From an uncultured Clostridia bacterium (lineage in GTDB: Bacteria > Bacillota > Clostridia > TANB77 > CAG-465): 64,000 nucleotides of DNA. The DNA is taken from assembly GCA_944383015.1 (NCBI GenBank), contig CALWOC010000002.1, forward strand, positions 186,001 to 250,000. The letters are read 5' to 3'. The notes beneath the pieces are model-generated. The model did no database searches and was not told where the DNA came from. It worked only from the letters and a program-made list of their open reading frames with translations. The translations under genes were made by a program, and so were the position numbers. Shown here one piece after another: positions 25,904-35,009 of this stretch; the first letter of the stretch is position 1; the number at the start of each line of letters is the position of its first letter.

Positions 25904-26611
25904 ATGCAAGTAATTGGAATGTATGGTTATGTAGATAAGTATGATTTTATTATTGCAACAGCAAGAACTTTAAACATAATGGATAAGTCAGTGTTAGTTA
26001 TAGATGCTACATCAGACAATAAATATAAATATATTATTCCAACAATAGATAATAATACAAGTTATATTACAAAGTATTGTGACATTGACTTTGCTGTTGG
26101 TTTTGAGTCATATGAAGCTTTAGAAGAATTTTTAAAGGAAAAAAATATAGATATAAATTTATATAATTACGTCTTAATAGATGTGGAAAATGCGGATATG
26201 TATAGTAAGTTTAAAGGGCTAAATGTGGATAAAGCATATATGTATATAGATACGAATGTTTTATCTGTATCTAAAAATCAAGAGCTAGTTCAAAAGATGA
26301 GAGAAGAAAATCCAGATAAAGAGTTGGTATTTTCAAAAATTCTTTATCGTGCATATTTATCTAGAGCGGCAACTAATTATCTTGAAGAGAAAATAAGTAA
26401 TTATGCAGTAAAGTGGACTGACGAGGTATATGACATTAGTACAGATGAACAAGATGTGATGGTAAATATTGATTCTCAATTTAGTGGACTAATTGATATT
26501 AGAAAGCATACAAAGACATATGTTTTATATATGTGTGAGTTTATATCTAAACTATTAGGAGATGAATCTCCAAAGAATATATTAAAAGAAATAAAAAGGA
26601 GGAAGAATTAA
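25904..26611 (+). CDS. Degenerate CpaE/MinD-like protein without a P-loop
   Basis: A 235-residue cytoplasmic protein whose fold pattern (MQVIGMYGYVDKYDFIIATA, SVLVIDATSDNKYKYIIP, YNYVLIDVENADM) follows ParA/MinD ATPases, but the glycine-rich Walker A loop is absent at the N-terminus. It probably does not hydrolyse ATP. It overlaps the next gene, an ATPase-like partner, by one base. In Tad systems the CpaE homologue positions the machine; a pseudo-ATPase partner is inferred here. Confidence 0.6.
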   Translation: MQVIGMYGYVDKYDFIIATARTLNIMDKSVLVIDATSDNKYKYIIPTIDNNTSYITKYCDIDFAVGFESYEALEEFLKEKNIDINLYNYVLIDVENADMYSKFKGLNVDKAYMYIDTNVLSVSKNQELVQKMREENPDKELVFSKILYRAYLSRAATNYLEEKISNYAVKWTDEVYDISTDEQDVMVNIDSQFSGLIDIRKHTKTYVLYMCEFISKLLGDESPKNILKEIKRRKN

Positions 26612-27423
26612 TGGCAAAGATAGTGTTTTGGAGTCCTGAAGAAGGGAAGACTGGTTGTACACATGTTGCTATTGCAGTTAGTTCTTTAATGGGAATTACT
26701 CATAAGACTTCTTCACTTTTAATAGATGCAAATTCAAATGCAAAAAAGATTGCATCTTCTTATACAATGTATGAAGATTTAATGAATGCAAATAGTTTTA
26801 ATGATACAAATTTAGGTATGAATGCAATTATGCGTCTTATAAAAAGTAATAAATTATCTCCAGATATAATACAAAATTATTCTAAGCCAGTACTTAAGGG
26901 AAGACTTGATATTTTGTATAGTGCAATTGCAAATACAACGACTGAAAAAAGAGAAAATTTACTTAGTATGCCTCTTATTGCTAAAAATGCAGATGAAGTA
27001 TATGATTTAGTTTTTATTGATTTACCTAAAACTACAACCGATGATAGTGCAATTCGAGTAATGGAACAAGCTGATATAATAGTGTGTGTAATACCACAAG
27101 AAATAGAAAAATTAAGTAATTCTTTAAAAAAGATTAATGGAATAGACAGTATAAAAGAAAAACAAAAAATATTTGTTTTAGGAGATTATGAATCTGGTTC
27201 TAAATATAATATTTTTAATGTTAAGTTAAAATATAAGATACCAGAGCCATGCTATGTTCTACCTCATAATTATTTATTTACAGATGCATGTAATGATGGA
27301 AACGTTTTAGATTATTTGTATAGAAATATAAATGCTCCTGCAAAGGACTATAATGGAGATTTTATATTAAGAGCAACAGAGATAGTAGAAGAAATTGTAA
27401 AAATTTTAAAAATAAAAGAATAA
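26611..27423 (+). CDS. CpaE-like SIMIBI ATPase with an altered P-loop
   Basis: A 270-residue MinD/CpaE-type protein: FWSPEEGKTGCTHVAIAVSS (residues 6-25) replaces the usual KGGxGK[ST] loop, LLIDANSNAK is the A' region and LVFIDLPKTTTDD is Walker B-like. It may bind nucleotide weakly or in another way. It lies between the P-loop-less paralogue and the secretion ATPase, which fits a localisation or assembly factor of the pilus machine. Confidence 0.75.
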   Translation: MAKIVFWSPEEGKTGCTHVAIAVSSLMGITHKTSSLLIDANSNAKKIASSYTMYEDLMNANSFNDTNLGMNAIMRLIKSNKLSPDIIQNYSKPVLKGRLDILYSAIANTTTEKRENLLSMPLIAKNADEVYDLVFIDLPKTTTDDSAIRVMEQADIIVCVIPQEIEKLSNSLKKINGIDSIKEKQKIFVLGDYESGSKYNIFNVKLKYKIPEPCYVLPHNYLFTDACNDGNVLDYLYRNINAPAKDYNGDFILRATEIVEEIVKILKIKE

Positions 27424-27433
27424 GAGGGGTGAT

Positions 27434-29332
27434 ATGATGTCAGTTGCATTTATATTTAATATTTTGTTAATACTACTCTTAATAGCTTTTGTAGCAGCTT
27501 TTTTCTATTATAAAGTAAAAAAATCTGGTGCAGATCAAATTGTAGAAGATAGTCTTACAAGAGAAAAAACAAAATATAGTCTTTCTACTATGCAAAATTA
27601 TATAAAAAAGCAATTTGATGAGATAACTAGAATGAATTTATATGATTTAGCATTGTCAGAAGAAGAATTTGAAAGAAGAAAAAATGTTAAATATGAATTA
27701 AAAAGAGCATTAAAAGGAGCAGGTTATGCTGATGTTAATGACAAAAAATATGTTAAATCTTTAATGTTTGATTTATTAAAAAATGACTATAAGGTAAATA
27801 ATTTTAATATTAATCATGCAATTCCATTTAATAATTTTAATGAATTGACATCTCAAGATAAATTTGAAATTTTAATGCATATATATAAAAAGACATATAA
27901 GGCTGAAGCATTAACAAAAATAATAACAAAATATGCTTTAGATTATCCTAAATATGAATTTGATGCTACTGTTCCTTCTTATGTAATAACAGCTAGAGAA
28001 ATAGATGATATATTTACAAATGAAGTTTCAACTGAGACTCTATCTTTTGAGGATAAGCTTGAGATAGTGGTTCAAAGAATATATCAAGAATATAAAGGAT
28101 ATAGTGTAGTTGATGATATAAGAGATATGAATATAGATGGTGTATCTGGTGGTGTATCTGGTATTCCTCCATCATTTCTTGATCAGTTAAGTGATATGGA
28201 TGATTATTTAACACAAATGAATGAGACAAAAATACCAATGTCATATGATTCAGTTTGGATATTCTATAAAGGTAAAGCAACATATCTGTCTTTCTTATCT
28301 TTTGGTAGTGAAGCAGAGCTTAAAAGGGTATGTCAAAATATATATAAGTATAATAATCCAGGACAATTATCTGAGTCTGTAGGGTATAAAATTAATGAGA
28401 TGAAAGATGGTTCCAGAGTAGTAGTTTTAAGACCAAACTTTTCAGAATCATGGGCATTTTTCGTAAGAAAGTTTGCTCCTCCTACATTAATATCACCTGA
28501 ACAATTACTTGTTCATGAGAACAAAGATAATGTTGTAGAGTTATTAAAATATTTAATTAGAGGTGCAAGAGTTACAGCTATAACTGGTGAGCAAGGCTGT
28601 GGTAAAACAACACTTTTGATGGCAATAATGAAATTTTTGTATCCTACAATTACTATTCGTGTGCAAGAGACAGCATTTGAATTACATTTAAGAAAAATAT
28701 ATCCACATCACAATATTTTGTCTTTAAGAGAGACTGATACAATAACAGGACAAGAGGGACTTGATGTTCAAAAGAAAACAGATGGTGGAGTAAATATCCT
28801 TGGAGAGGTTGCAACAGATCCTGTTGCAGCGTGGATGATACAGATGGCACAAGTTGCATCTAAATTTACACTATTTACTCATCACGCAAAGACATTTCCT
28901 AATTTAATAACTTCATTAAGAAACTCTTTATTAAAGATAGGAATGTTTAATTCAGAGCAGGTAGCAGAGGTACAAGTTGTTCAAGTAATAAATTTTGATA
29001 TACATTTAAAAAGAGCTGTTGATGGAACTAGATATATTGAGAGAATTACAGAATGTATTCCACTTGAACAAACATATTCATATAATAATGATTATAGAAA
29101 AGTAAAGGATATTAATCAAAAGCTTGATAAATTTATGGATAATGCAGTTGAGTATTTTCAACATATGACTCAATCACAAAACTATACTTATAGAAATATT
29201 GTGGAGTTTATTGATGGAAAATATGTATTTAAAAATCCAATTAGTGAAGAAAATATCAGAGCTATGAGAGATAATATGTCAGCAGAAGATGTGAAAGCTT
29301 TTGATAATTTCTTAGATATAGCTTGGAGGTGA
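27434..29332 (+). CDS. CpaF/TadA-like secretion ATPase, membrane-anchored and divergent
   Basis: This 632-residue motor ATPase of the type II/IV secretion family has Walker A GEQGCGKTT at 385-393, an Asp-box-like QETAFELHLRKIYPHHN, a Walker B region NILGEVATDPVAA and a His-box-like FTLFTHHAKT. Canonical CpaF has GEVRGGEA and TIHANS at the last two places, so this enzyme is far from the standard Tad motor. It also has an N-terminal transmembrane helix (FILNILLILLLIAFVAAFFYY), unusual for this family. It should power assembly of the pilin-like proteins with the next gene's membrane platform. Confidence 0.88.
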   Translation: MMSVAFIFNILLILLLIAFVAAFFYYKVKKSGADQIVEDSLTREKTKYSLSTMQNYIKKQFDEITRMNLYDLALSEEEFERRKNVKYELKRALKGAGYADVNDKKYVKSLMFDLLKNDYKVNNFNINHAIPFNNFNELTSQDKFEILMHIYKKTYKAEALTKIITKYALDYPKYEFDATVPSYVITAREIDDIFTNEVSTETLSFEDKLEIVVQRIYQEYKGYSVVDDIRDMNIDGVSGGVSGIPPSFLDQLSDMDDYLTQMNETKIPMSYDSVWIFYKGKATYLSFLSFGSEAELKRVCQNIYKYNNPGQLSESVGYKINEMKDGSRVVVLRPNFSESWAFFVRKFAPPTLISPEQLLVHENKDNVVELLKYLIRGARVTAITGEQGCGKTTLLMAIMKFLYPTITIRVQETAFELHLRKIYPHHNILSLRETDTITGQEGLDVQKKTDGGVNILGEVATDPVAAWMIQMAQVASKFTLFTHHAKTFPNLITSLRNSLLKIGMFNSEQVAEVQVVQVINFDIHLKRAVDGTRYIERITECIPLEQTYSYNNDYRKVKDINQKLDKFMDNAVEYFQHMTQSQNYTYRNIVEFIDGKYVFKNPISEENIRAMRDNMSAEDVKAFDNFLDIAWR

Positions 29333-29336
29333 TAAA

Positions 29337-31391
29337 GTGACCAATATAGCAATCGTACTTATTGTTGTTTCTTTAATAGGCCTTGCAAGTTTAATAATTT
29401 ACTATACTATATTAAAAAGAAAATATAGTAATAATTCGATTTTACAAGCTAAAGATACATTAGTTGTTAAAAATAAAATTAACTTTAAAGAGACTTTTGA
29501 TAAGTTATATCAAGTAATGTATATGACATTTGTTAAGATGCCTATAATTAAGTACTATGCTAAAAAAATTAGGCTAAAATATGAGATGTCAAATGATTAC
29601 TCAGAGTACGAACTTAGAAGAAACACTGGAAAGTTAATGACTATAACACTGATTGTTATGTTTGTTGCTTTAGCTGTATTTGTAAATGTTGTAAATGACT
29701 TATATATGACACTTATAATTCTTGTTGGCTTAATTATTGTTGTAGAGAAAGTTACAGATATAACAATAACATCTGTGTCTAATAAGATATTAAGACAAAT
29801 GCCAGAAGCATTTACGATATTAAGGCATGCATTTCATGAACATGGAATGGTAGACGAAGCTATTTCCGACACTATAGATGAAATGAGTGAAAAAGAAATA
29901 GCGCCTCAACTAAAAAGAATTAGAGAAGCAATTATATCTGATCAAGCTGAAGTAGAGCTTGAAAGATATTATGATACTGCACCTAATAGATTCTTAAAAT
30001 TATTTGCTGGTATTTCATATTTAACATATGAGTTAGGAGATAGAAAAATTGAAGATACATCAATCTATCTTAAAAATATGAATAATATTTTAAATGAGAT
30101 TTACCTTGAAATTTTAAAACAAGATAAGCTTAAAAGAACATTTAGAAGTTTAACTATAATAGCTGTTATACCACTTATTTTTATCAAACCAGTTGAAACA
30201 TGGGCTACTAATAATTTTACAGCTTTGTCTAATTTTTATAATAGTAGTATTGGATTTGCAATGCAGTCATTACTTATAGTATCAATATTTATGTCTTATT
30301 TACTACTAAGAGTTTTAAGAGAAGATGGAGAAGAGATAAAATTTGATAGAGTTTCAAAGGTAAAATGGCAAGAAAAATTATATAAAATAAATTTTGTAAG
30401 AATGCTTGTAGATGCTTTTAAAACTAAAAAACATACTTCAAAATATAAAAGGGAAGTCAATTTAATTAAAGATACAAATTCATACTTAACTATAGAATGG
30501 CTATATGTAAATAAATTAACATATGCATTTATAGCATTTATTCTTACAATATTATTAATATTAAATATGAATATAATTACAAAAAATGCAGCTTATAGTA
30601 AGTTTAGTGATGAATTTTTATCGCTTGGAAAATTAAGTGAAGAGGATCAACAAGCAGCACAAGAAGTTGCAGATTTTGATTTAGATTATATTAATCAATA
30701 TAAAAATAAAAATGTATCTAAAGAAGAACTTGCAGAAGACTTAACAGATAAAGCAACAGGTACTGTTGATACAGAAGCTGTAGATAGAATATATGATAAG
30801 ATAACAACAATTAATGATTCATATTTAAAATTTTGGCATGTAATAATTGCACTTGTTGTTGCAGTTATAGCATACTATATTCCAAATATAGTGTTAGCTA
30901 TTAAAAACAATGTTAGAAAAATGGATAAAGATAATGAAATAATGCAATTTCAATCTATAATACTAATGCTTATGCATATTGATAGAGTTGATGTTCAGAC
31001 AATTCTTGAATGGCTATGTAGATTTTCATATGCTTTTAGAGAACCAATTGCTACATGTCTTAATAATTATGAAGCTGGAGCAGAGCAAGCTTTAGAAGAG
31101 TTAAAAGATTCCGTTCCAAATAAAGATTTCCAAAGAATAGTAGATCAGTTAGAATCTGCTGTGACTAGAATCCCTGTTAAGGCTGCATTTGATGAACTTG
31201 AGACAGAAAGAGCATTTTTCTATGAAAAAAGAAAGGATGCAAATGATGCTTTAGTTAAGAAGAAAGCTTCATTAGGCCAAGTGTTAGGTTTTACACCTAT
31301 GGTACTATTAATAGGAGGATATTTAGTTGCACCATTATTAATAGTAAGTATATTACAAATGTTAAATTACTTTAGTCAAATGGCATTTTAA
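29337..31391 (+). CDS. TadB-TadC-like double platform protein
   Basis: This 684-residue membrane protein contains two type II secretion F (GspF/T2SF) domains. The first is near residues 130-260 (QMPEAFTILRHAFHEHGMVD) and the second near 530-640 (QFQSIILMLMHIDRVDVQTI). Membrane helices are predicted at 3-25, 97-142, about 278-330, 397-415, 504-525 and 640-675. Tad systems normally encode TadB and TadC as separate proteins; here one chain appears to hold both. It starts 4 bases after the ATPase stop and makes the inner platform for pilus assembly. Confidence 0.82.
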   Translation: MTNIAIVLIVVSLIGLASLIIYYTILKRKYSNNSILQAKDTLVVKNKINFKETFDKLYQVMYMTFVKMPIIKYYAKKIRLKYEMSNDYSEYELRRNTGKLMTITLIVMFVALAVFVNVVNDLYMTLIILVGLIIVVEKVTDITITSVSNKILRQMPEAFTILRHAFHEHGMVDEAISDTIDEMSEKEIAPQLKRIREAIISDQAEVELERYYDTAPNRFLKLFAGISYLTYELGDRKIEDTSIYLKNMNNILNEIYLEILKQDKLKRTFRSLTIIAVIPLIFIKPVETWATNNFTALSNFYNSSIGFAMQSLLIVSIFMSYLLLRVLREDGEEIKFDRVSKVKWQEKLYKINFVRMLVDAFKTKKHTSKYKREVNLIKDTNSYLTIEWLYVNKLTYAFIAFILTILLILNMNIITKNAAYSKFSDEFLSLGKLSEEDQQAAQEVADFDLDYINQYKNKNVSKEELAEDLTDKATGTVDTEAVDRIYDKITTINDSYLKFWHVIIALVVAVIAYYIPNIVLAIKNNVRKMDKDNEIMQFQSIILMLMHIDRVDVQTILEWLCRFSYAFREPIATCLNNYEAGAEQALEELKDSVPNKDFQRIVDQLESAVTRIPVKAAFDELETERAFFYEKRKDANDALVKKKASLGQVLGFTPMVLLIGGYLVAPLLIVSILQMLNYFSQMAF

Positions 31392-31447
31392 AAAGTTTAA
31401 TTCATCTTAAAAGATGTTTTAATAAATTGTGTAAAGGAGGAATATAA

Positions 31448-31936
31448 ATGGATAACGCACAAAAGGCAATAATGATAGGAGTTGGACTTTTTGTAACTAT
31501 TCTTGTTATTGCTGCAGTAATGTTAATTGTAAATGCTGCTCTAGATATGTTAGATGGAGCATCAGAAAATATTTCTAATTTATCTGCATCATTACAAGAA
31601 CAGTTAACAAGAGATTATGATGATGTTACAGTTACAGGAGCAAAAGTTAAAGCTGCAATAGATATGTACTGTACAGATCAAGATATGATTCTTGAAGTTC
31701 AAGCAGTAAGTGGTGGAACAATACTTGAACTAGGTAAAGTAAGAGGAAATGGAACAACTAGTATAGATAAACCTTTAACTTATGATTCTAGTAATGTTCA
31801 AACTAAAGTAAGTGCACTATCAGATAGCACAAATTCAGAGACTTATGTGCCTTCAACTGCAAGATATCATGCGCAACTAGTAAGAAGCTCTAGTGGAGAT
31901 GCAGTTTTAGGAATATTATTTACAAGAGAAAAATAA
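31448..31936 (+). CDS. Major pilin-like protein candidate
   Basis: A 162-residue protein with a short polar start and a single hydrophobic helix (AIMIGVGLFVTILVIAAVML, about 7-26), then a Ser/Thr/Gly-rich beta-type ectodomain. The helix placement resembles type IV pilin-like proteins, but no G/E cleavage motif is visible. It has the best Shine-Dalgarno (AAAGGAGG) of the pilin-like genes, is preceded by a small hairpin at about 31403-31421, and is followed by a strong non-terminating hairpin, features that favour high expression. A single Cys lies at CTDQ. The role as main fibre subunit is inferred. Confidence 0.65.
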   Translation: MDNAQKAIMIGVGLFVTILVIAAVMLIVNAALDMLDGASENISNLSASLQEQLTRDYDDVTVTGAKVKAAIDMYCTDQDMILEVQAVSGGTILELGKVRGNGTTSIDKPLTYDSSNVQTKVSALSDSTNSETYVPSTARYHAQLVRSSSGDAVLGILFTREK

Positions 31937-31950
31937 TAATTATGAATAAT

Positions 31951-31986
31951 TTCAAGGTATATAATTTTTTAGTTATATACCTTGAA
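31951..31986 (+). other. Strong mRNA hairpin after the major pilin-like gene
   Basis: TTCAAGGTATATAA and TTATATACCTTGAA form a perfect 14-bp stem with an 8-base loop. No T run follows, so it is more likely a 3' stabiliser or processing point than a terminator. A second weaker hairpin (ATTTTAAA/TTTAAAAT) lies at about 32003-32036. Confidence 0.6.
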
Positions 31987-32062
31987 CATTATATAGGAAT
32001 ATTTTAAAGATAATAGTTTATGTTATTTTTAAAATGTTTCTATGAGAAAGGAGGAGAGTAGA

Positions 32063-32530
32063 ATGGGTGAAGATAATGTGTCAAGGGCTATAATGATAGG
32101 AGTAACGACTTTTATTGGAATTATGACTATATCTGCATTAATATTATTTTTTAATTCTAGTTTGGACGTAGTAAGAAATGTAGGCTCTGGAAAAAATTTT
32201 GATACGTTAAATCGTGTAGATATTGATTCTACTCTTCTTATGAGTAATACTAACAATTATATAAAGGGAACAAGTGTAATTAATTTATTAAGTTATTACG
32301 AGCAAGATGTAAATGTCACAATTAATGTTCAAAACATTAAATATATAGATAATAGTGGAAATATACAATATTTAGATAATATTGATCTTAATTCACAAGA
32401 GGTAAGTGTTAGAAAGGCTGCATACAATAGGGCTTTAAGATATATTATGGACAACCAAGATTTTACAATTAATGTGCAGGAAATAGATCAAGATTTAGGC
32501 TCAATGATTATAACAATAAGGGGAGTATAA
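32063..32530 (+). CDS. Small pilin-like protein, cassette 1
   Basis: A 155-residue protein with the same N-terminal signature as the previous pilin-like protein (NVSRAIMIGVTTFIGIMTIS), one helix near residues 8-30 and a beta-rich ectodomain. The start at 32063 is chosen over 32042 because AAAGGAGG lies directly before it. It is followed after one base by the large cassette partner. It is likely a minor subunit. Confidence 0.65.
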   Translation: MGEDNVSRAIMIGVTTFIGIMTISALILFFNSSLDVVRNVGSGKNFDTLNRVDIDSTLLMSNTNNYIKGTSVINLLSYYEQDVNVTINVQNIKYIDNSGNIQYLDNIDLNSQEVSVRKAAYNRALRYIMDNQDFTINVQEIDQDLGSMIITIRGV

Positions 32531-32531
32531 T

Positions 32532-34100
32532 ATGGATGGAGTTTTACAAAGAGTGGTATCTATATTAATTTCTGTAGTTATCTTTTTTATACTACCTATA
32601 TATATAGCATATGAAAAGAAAGATGATATATCATATGCTCTTGCTTTAAAAATAACTACAGATTTTGTAGATAATGTTAATTCAAAAGGTTATATTACTT
32701 CAGAGATGTATGATGATTTTATTGCTGAACTTGCTGTTACACAAAATAGTTATGATGTGTATATGGAGCATACTGCAAAAAAATATAATCCTGTTATATA
32801 TTCATATAACGATGACATGACAACAATTAGAAGTAAATTTGATTATAATTTATATAAAGATGACTTTGAAGATGGCGAAATTGTAATAGATAATGGTGCA
32901 AATGCAGGAACATATAATAATCTTATACTAGCTTATGATTTATCTGAAAAAAAATATACTGAAGAGCAAATATTAGATGTTATTAGTTCTACAGATAAAA
33001 CACTAAATATAGATATGAACTTAGATGTATATAAAAAATTGGATTATAGAAGTATACCTGGTATTACAAGTATATATATGCCTGAGCATGATACTAAAGT
33101 CTATACAATGAATAAAGGCGATGAATTTAATGTTATAATAAAAAATAAAAATACTACTGTTGCAACAAGTATATATAATGTTGTTACATTGGGTGCTGCA
33201 GATACTAATAATACTAGGATATATATAAATTATGGTGGAACAGTAAAAGGAGAGGGATATTTAGAAAAAACTGTTGAAGATGATACTACAAATTATAATC
33301 CTAAAGATGAAAATCCTGATTCGAATACAGGCTCACTTGTAAATTCATATATAACAAGTGGATTAGTACTTCTTTTAAATGGAGAGTATAATGACGGTAC
33401 TTCGCACTCTAATTCAACTAATGTATGGAAAGATTTAAGTGGAAATGGAAATAACGCAGTTTTATCTGGTTTTGATTTTAATGATGAATCTGGTTGGATA
33501 TATAATGGATTACATTTTACTGGTAAAGAGTATGTAGCACTTAAAGATTTCAATACATCTCAAATGACTATAGAAATGGTAGTTAAGTTTGATAGTATCA
33601 GTGATGTAGAAACTCCTTCACAGTCAGTACTTAGTTGTATAAATAATGGTGGTGCTGGACTAATATTTAATCAATTGAATGCCTCAGATATAGCAAAAAG
33701 AGGAAAGTTTTCTTTTGATGTTTATACATCTAATGAAGAAAATGAAATTTCCTCTGTAGTTGCTCCAACTATTGTTCAATCAAATAAAATTTATTCTGTT
33801 TCTGGATCTGTGGGGACTATGTCTTTAGAGCAGCAAGAAGGAGATGATTTTGCATATGAGACAAATGCACAATTATTATCTGTAAATGGTGAAATTGATG
33901 GAATACCATTTAATGATACGTATAAGGCTCCTGCAAGTGGTTCAACATTTGTAATAGGTGGAAATCCTTTAGCTGGTGCTGGTGCTAATACGCAGTTTAA
34001 AGGAACAATTTATTGCATAAGGATATATAATAGGGCACTAACAGAAGAAGAGATAAAACAAAATTATGAAATAGACAAACAAAAGTATAACATAGAATAA
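32532..34100 (+). CDS. Pilin-like protein with a C-terminal LamG lectin-like domain
   Basis: A 522-residue protein. The N-terminal helix (VVSILISVVIFFILPIYIAY, about 8-27), KKDDISYALALKITTDFVDN and NSYDVYMEH match the 35010 product over about 240 residues, including NTTVATSIYN and YINYGGTVKG. A LamG/concanavalin A-like domain follows from about 275 to 510: LLLNGEYNDGTSHSNSTNVW, KDLSGNGNNAVL, MTIEMVVKFDS, ending GTIYCIRIYNRALTEEEIKQ. Such domains bind sugars or proteins, so this may be an adhesive tip subunit. The stop lies 13 bases before the next gene. Confidence 0.8.
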   Translation: MDGVLQRVVSILISVVIFFILPIYIAYEKKDDISYALALKITTDFVDNVNSKGYITSEMYDDFIAELAVTQNSYDVYMEHTAKKYNPVIYSYNDDMTTIRSKFDYNLYKDDFEDGEIVIDNGANAGTYNNLILAYDLSEKKYTEEQILDVISSTDKTLNIDMNLDVYKKLDYRSIPGITSIYMPEHDTKVYTMNKGDEFNVIIKNKNTTVATSIYNVVTLGAADTNNTRIYINYGGTVKGEGYLEKTVEDDTTNYNPKDENPDSNTGSLVNSYITSGLVLLLNGEYNDGTSHSNSTNVWKDLSGNGNNAVLSGFDFNDESGWIYNGLHFTGKEYVALKDFNTSQMTIEMVVKFDSISDVETPSQSVLSCINNGGAGLIFNQLNASDIAKRGKFSFDVYTSNEENEISSVVAPTIVQSNKIYSVSGSVGTMSLEQQEGDDFAYETNAQLLSVNGEIDGIPFNDTYKAPASGSTFVIGGNPLAGAGANTQFKGTIYCIRIYNRALTEEEIKQNYEIDKQKYNIE

Positions 34101-34113
34101 GGAGGGAGTATTT

Positions 34114-34518
34114 TTGGGAGAAGCAACAAATAAAGCTATAATGATTGGAGTTGGATTATTTGTAACATTGATGATAGTATCTGGAATAATGTTTATCTTC
34201 TCTCAAATGAAAGAGGTATACAAACAAGTAGGTACTACTGATACAACAATTGGTAATAGATTTGGAGAATATGCTTCATATAATAACACACAAGTAACTG
34301 GCCTTGATGTTATTAATTGTGCAAATAAATATTATAATGAAAATTTAGTTGTAATAATGTATAATAATGTAGAAGTAAATACACAAGATGGACTTACATA
34401 TTTAGATAATCAATATAATAATGGTTTCTTATTATATGAAGATTTATTTAATTCTATTGTTGAAGAAGTAGAATATGATGGACTTATAAAAACAAGAATA
34501 ACATTTACTAAAATATAG
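34114..34518 (+). CDS. Small pilin-like protein
   Basis: A 134-residue protein starting at TTG (AAGGAGGGAG precedes it) with NKAIMIGVGLFVTLMIVSGI near the start, almost the same helix as the 31448 product, then a short ectodomain with repeated YNN/NNT. One Cys lies at VINCANKYY. It is probably a minor subunit or a priming component of the pilus-like structure. Confidence 0.65.
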   Translation: MGEATNKAIMIGVGLFVTLMIVSGIMFIFSQMKEVYKQVGTTDTTIGNRFGEYASYNNTQVTGLDVINCANKYYNENLVVIMYNNVEVNTQDGLTYLDNQYNNGFLLYEDLFNSIVEEVEYDGLIKTRITFTKI

Positions 34519-34529
34519 GGGGTGAAGAT

Positions 34530-34994
34530 ATGGAAAATGCAAATGAAGCAATATTTCTTGGCGTATATGCAATGATTTTTGTAATGGCTTTATCTTTGAC
34601 TATTTTCTTATTTTCATCACTTATGACATATACAGATGAGTCATATGAGTATATGCATAGAGTAGGAAATGATGCTGTAACAATAAGTGGAGAAGTAAAT
34701 AGAAATTTGCTCTTAACAGGACAAGAAGTTGTATCATATTATTATAATTATGTAAAGAAAGATAGATTTTCAGATGAGACATATAATGATAACGTTATAG
34801 TAACAATTAATTTGAATACATCAAATCAATCACCATTATTATTAGATAGTACTACTTTAACATATAAAGAGGTTATTGAGAAAATAGGTGCAAGTAATAT
34901 GTATATATTATCAGTAGATAAAAGAACAAATGATAATGTAACATACTTAAATATAACAAAAGCTACAGATGAAGAGCTTCAAGTAATGTGGTAA
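34530..34994 (+). CDS. Small pilin-like protein, cassette 2
   Basis: A 154-residue protein with an N-terminal helix (AIFLGVYAMIFVMALSLTIF) that keeps the NEAIxxGV pattern, and an ectodomain containing GQEVVSYYYNYVKKD. It lies directly before a large DDxSY-type protein, copying the order of 32063-32532. GGGGGTGA is the Shine-Dalgarno. Confidence 0.62.
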   Translation: MENANEAIFLGVYAMIFVMALSLTIFLFSSLMTYTDESYEYMHRVGNDAVTISGEVNRNLLLTGQEVVSYYYNYVKKDRFSDETYNDNVIVTINLNTSNQSPLLLDSTTLTYKEVIEKIGASNMYILSVDKRTNDNVTYLNITKATDEELQVMW

Positions 34995-35009
34995 AAAGGG
35001 AGGAAAATA

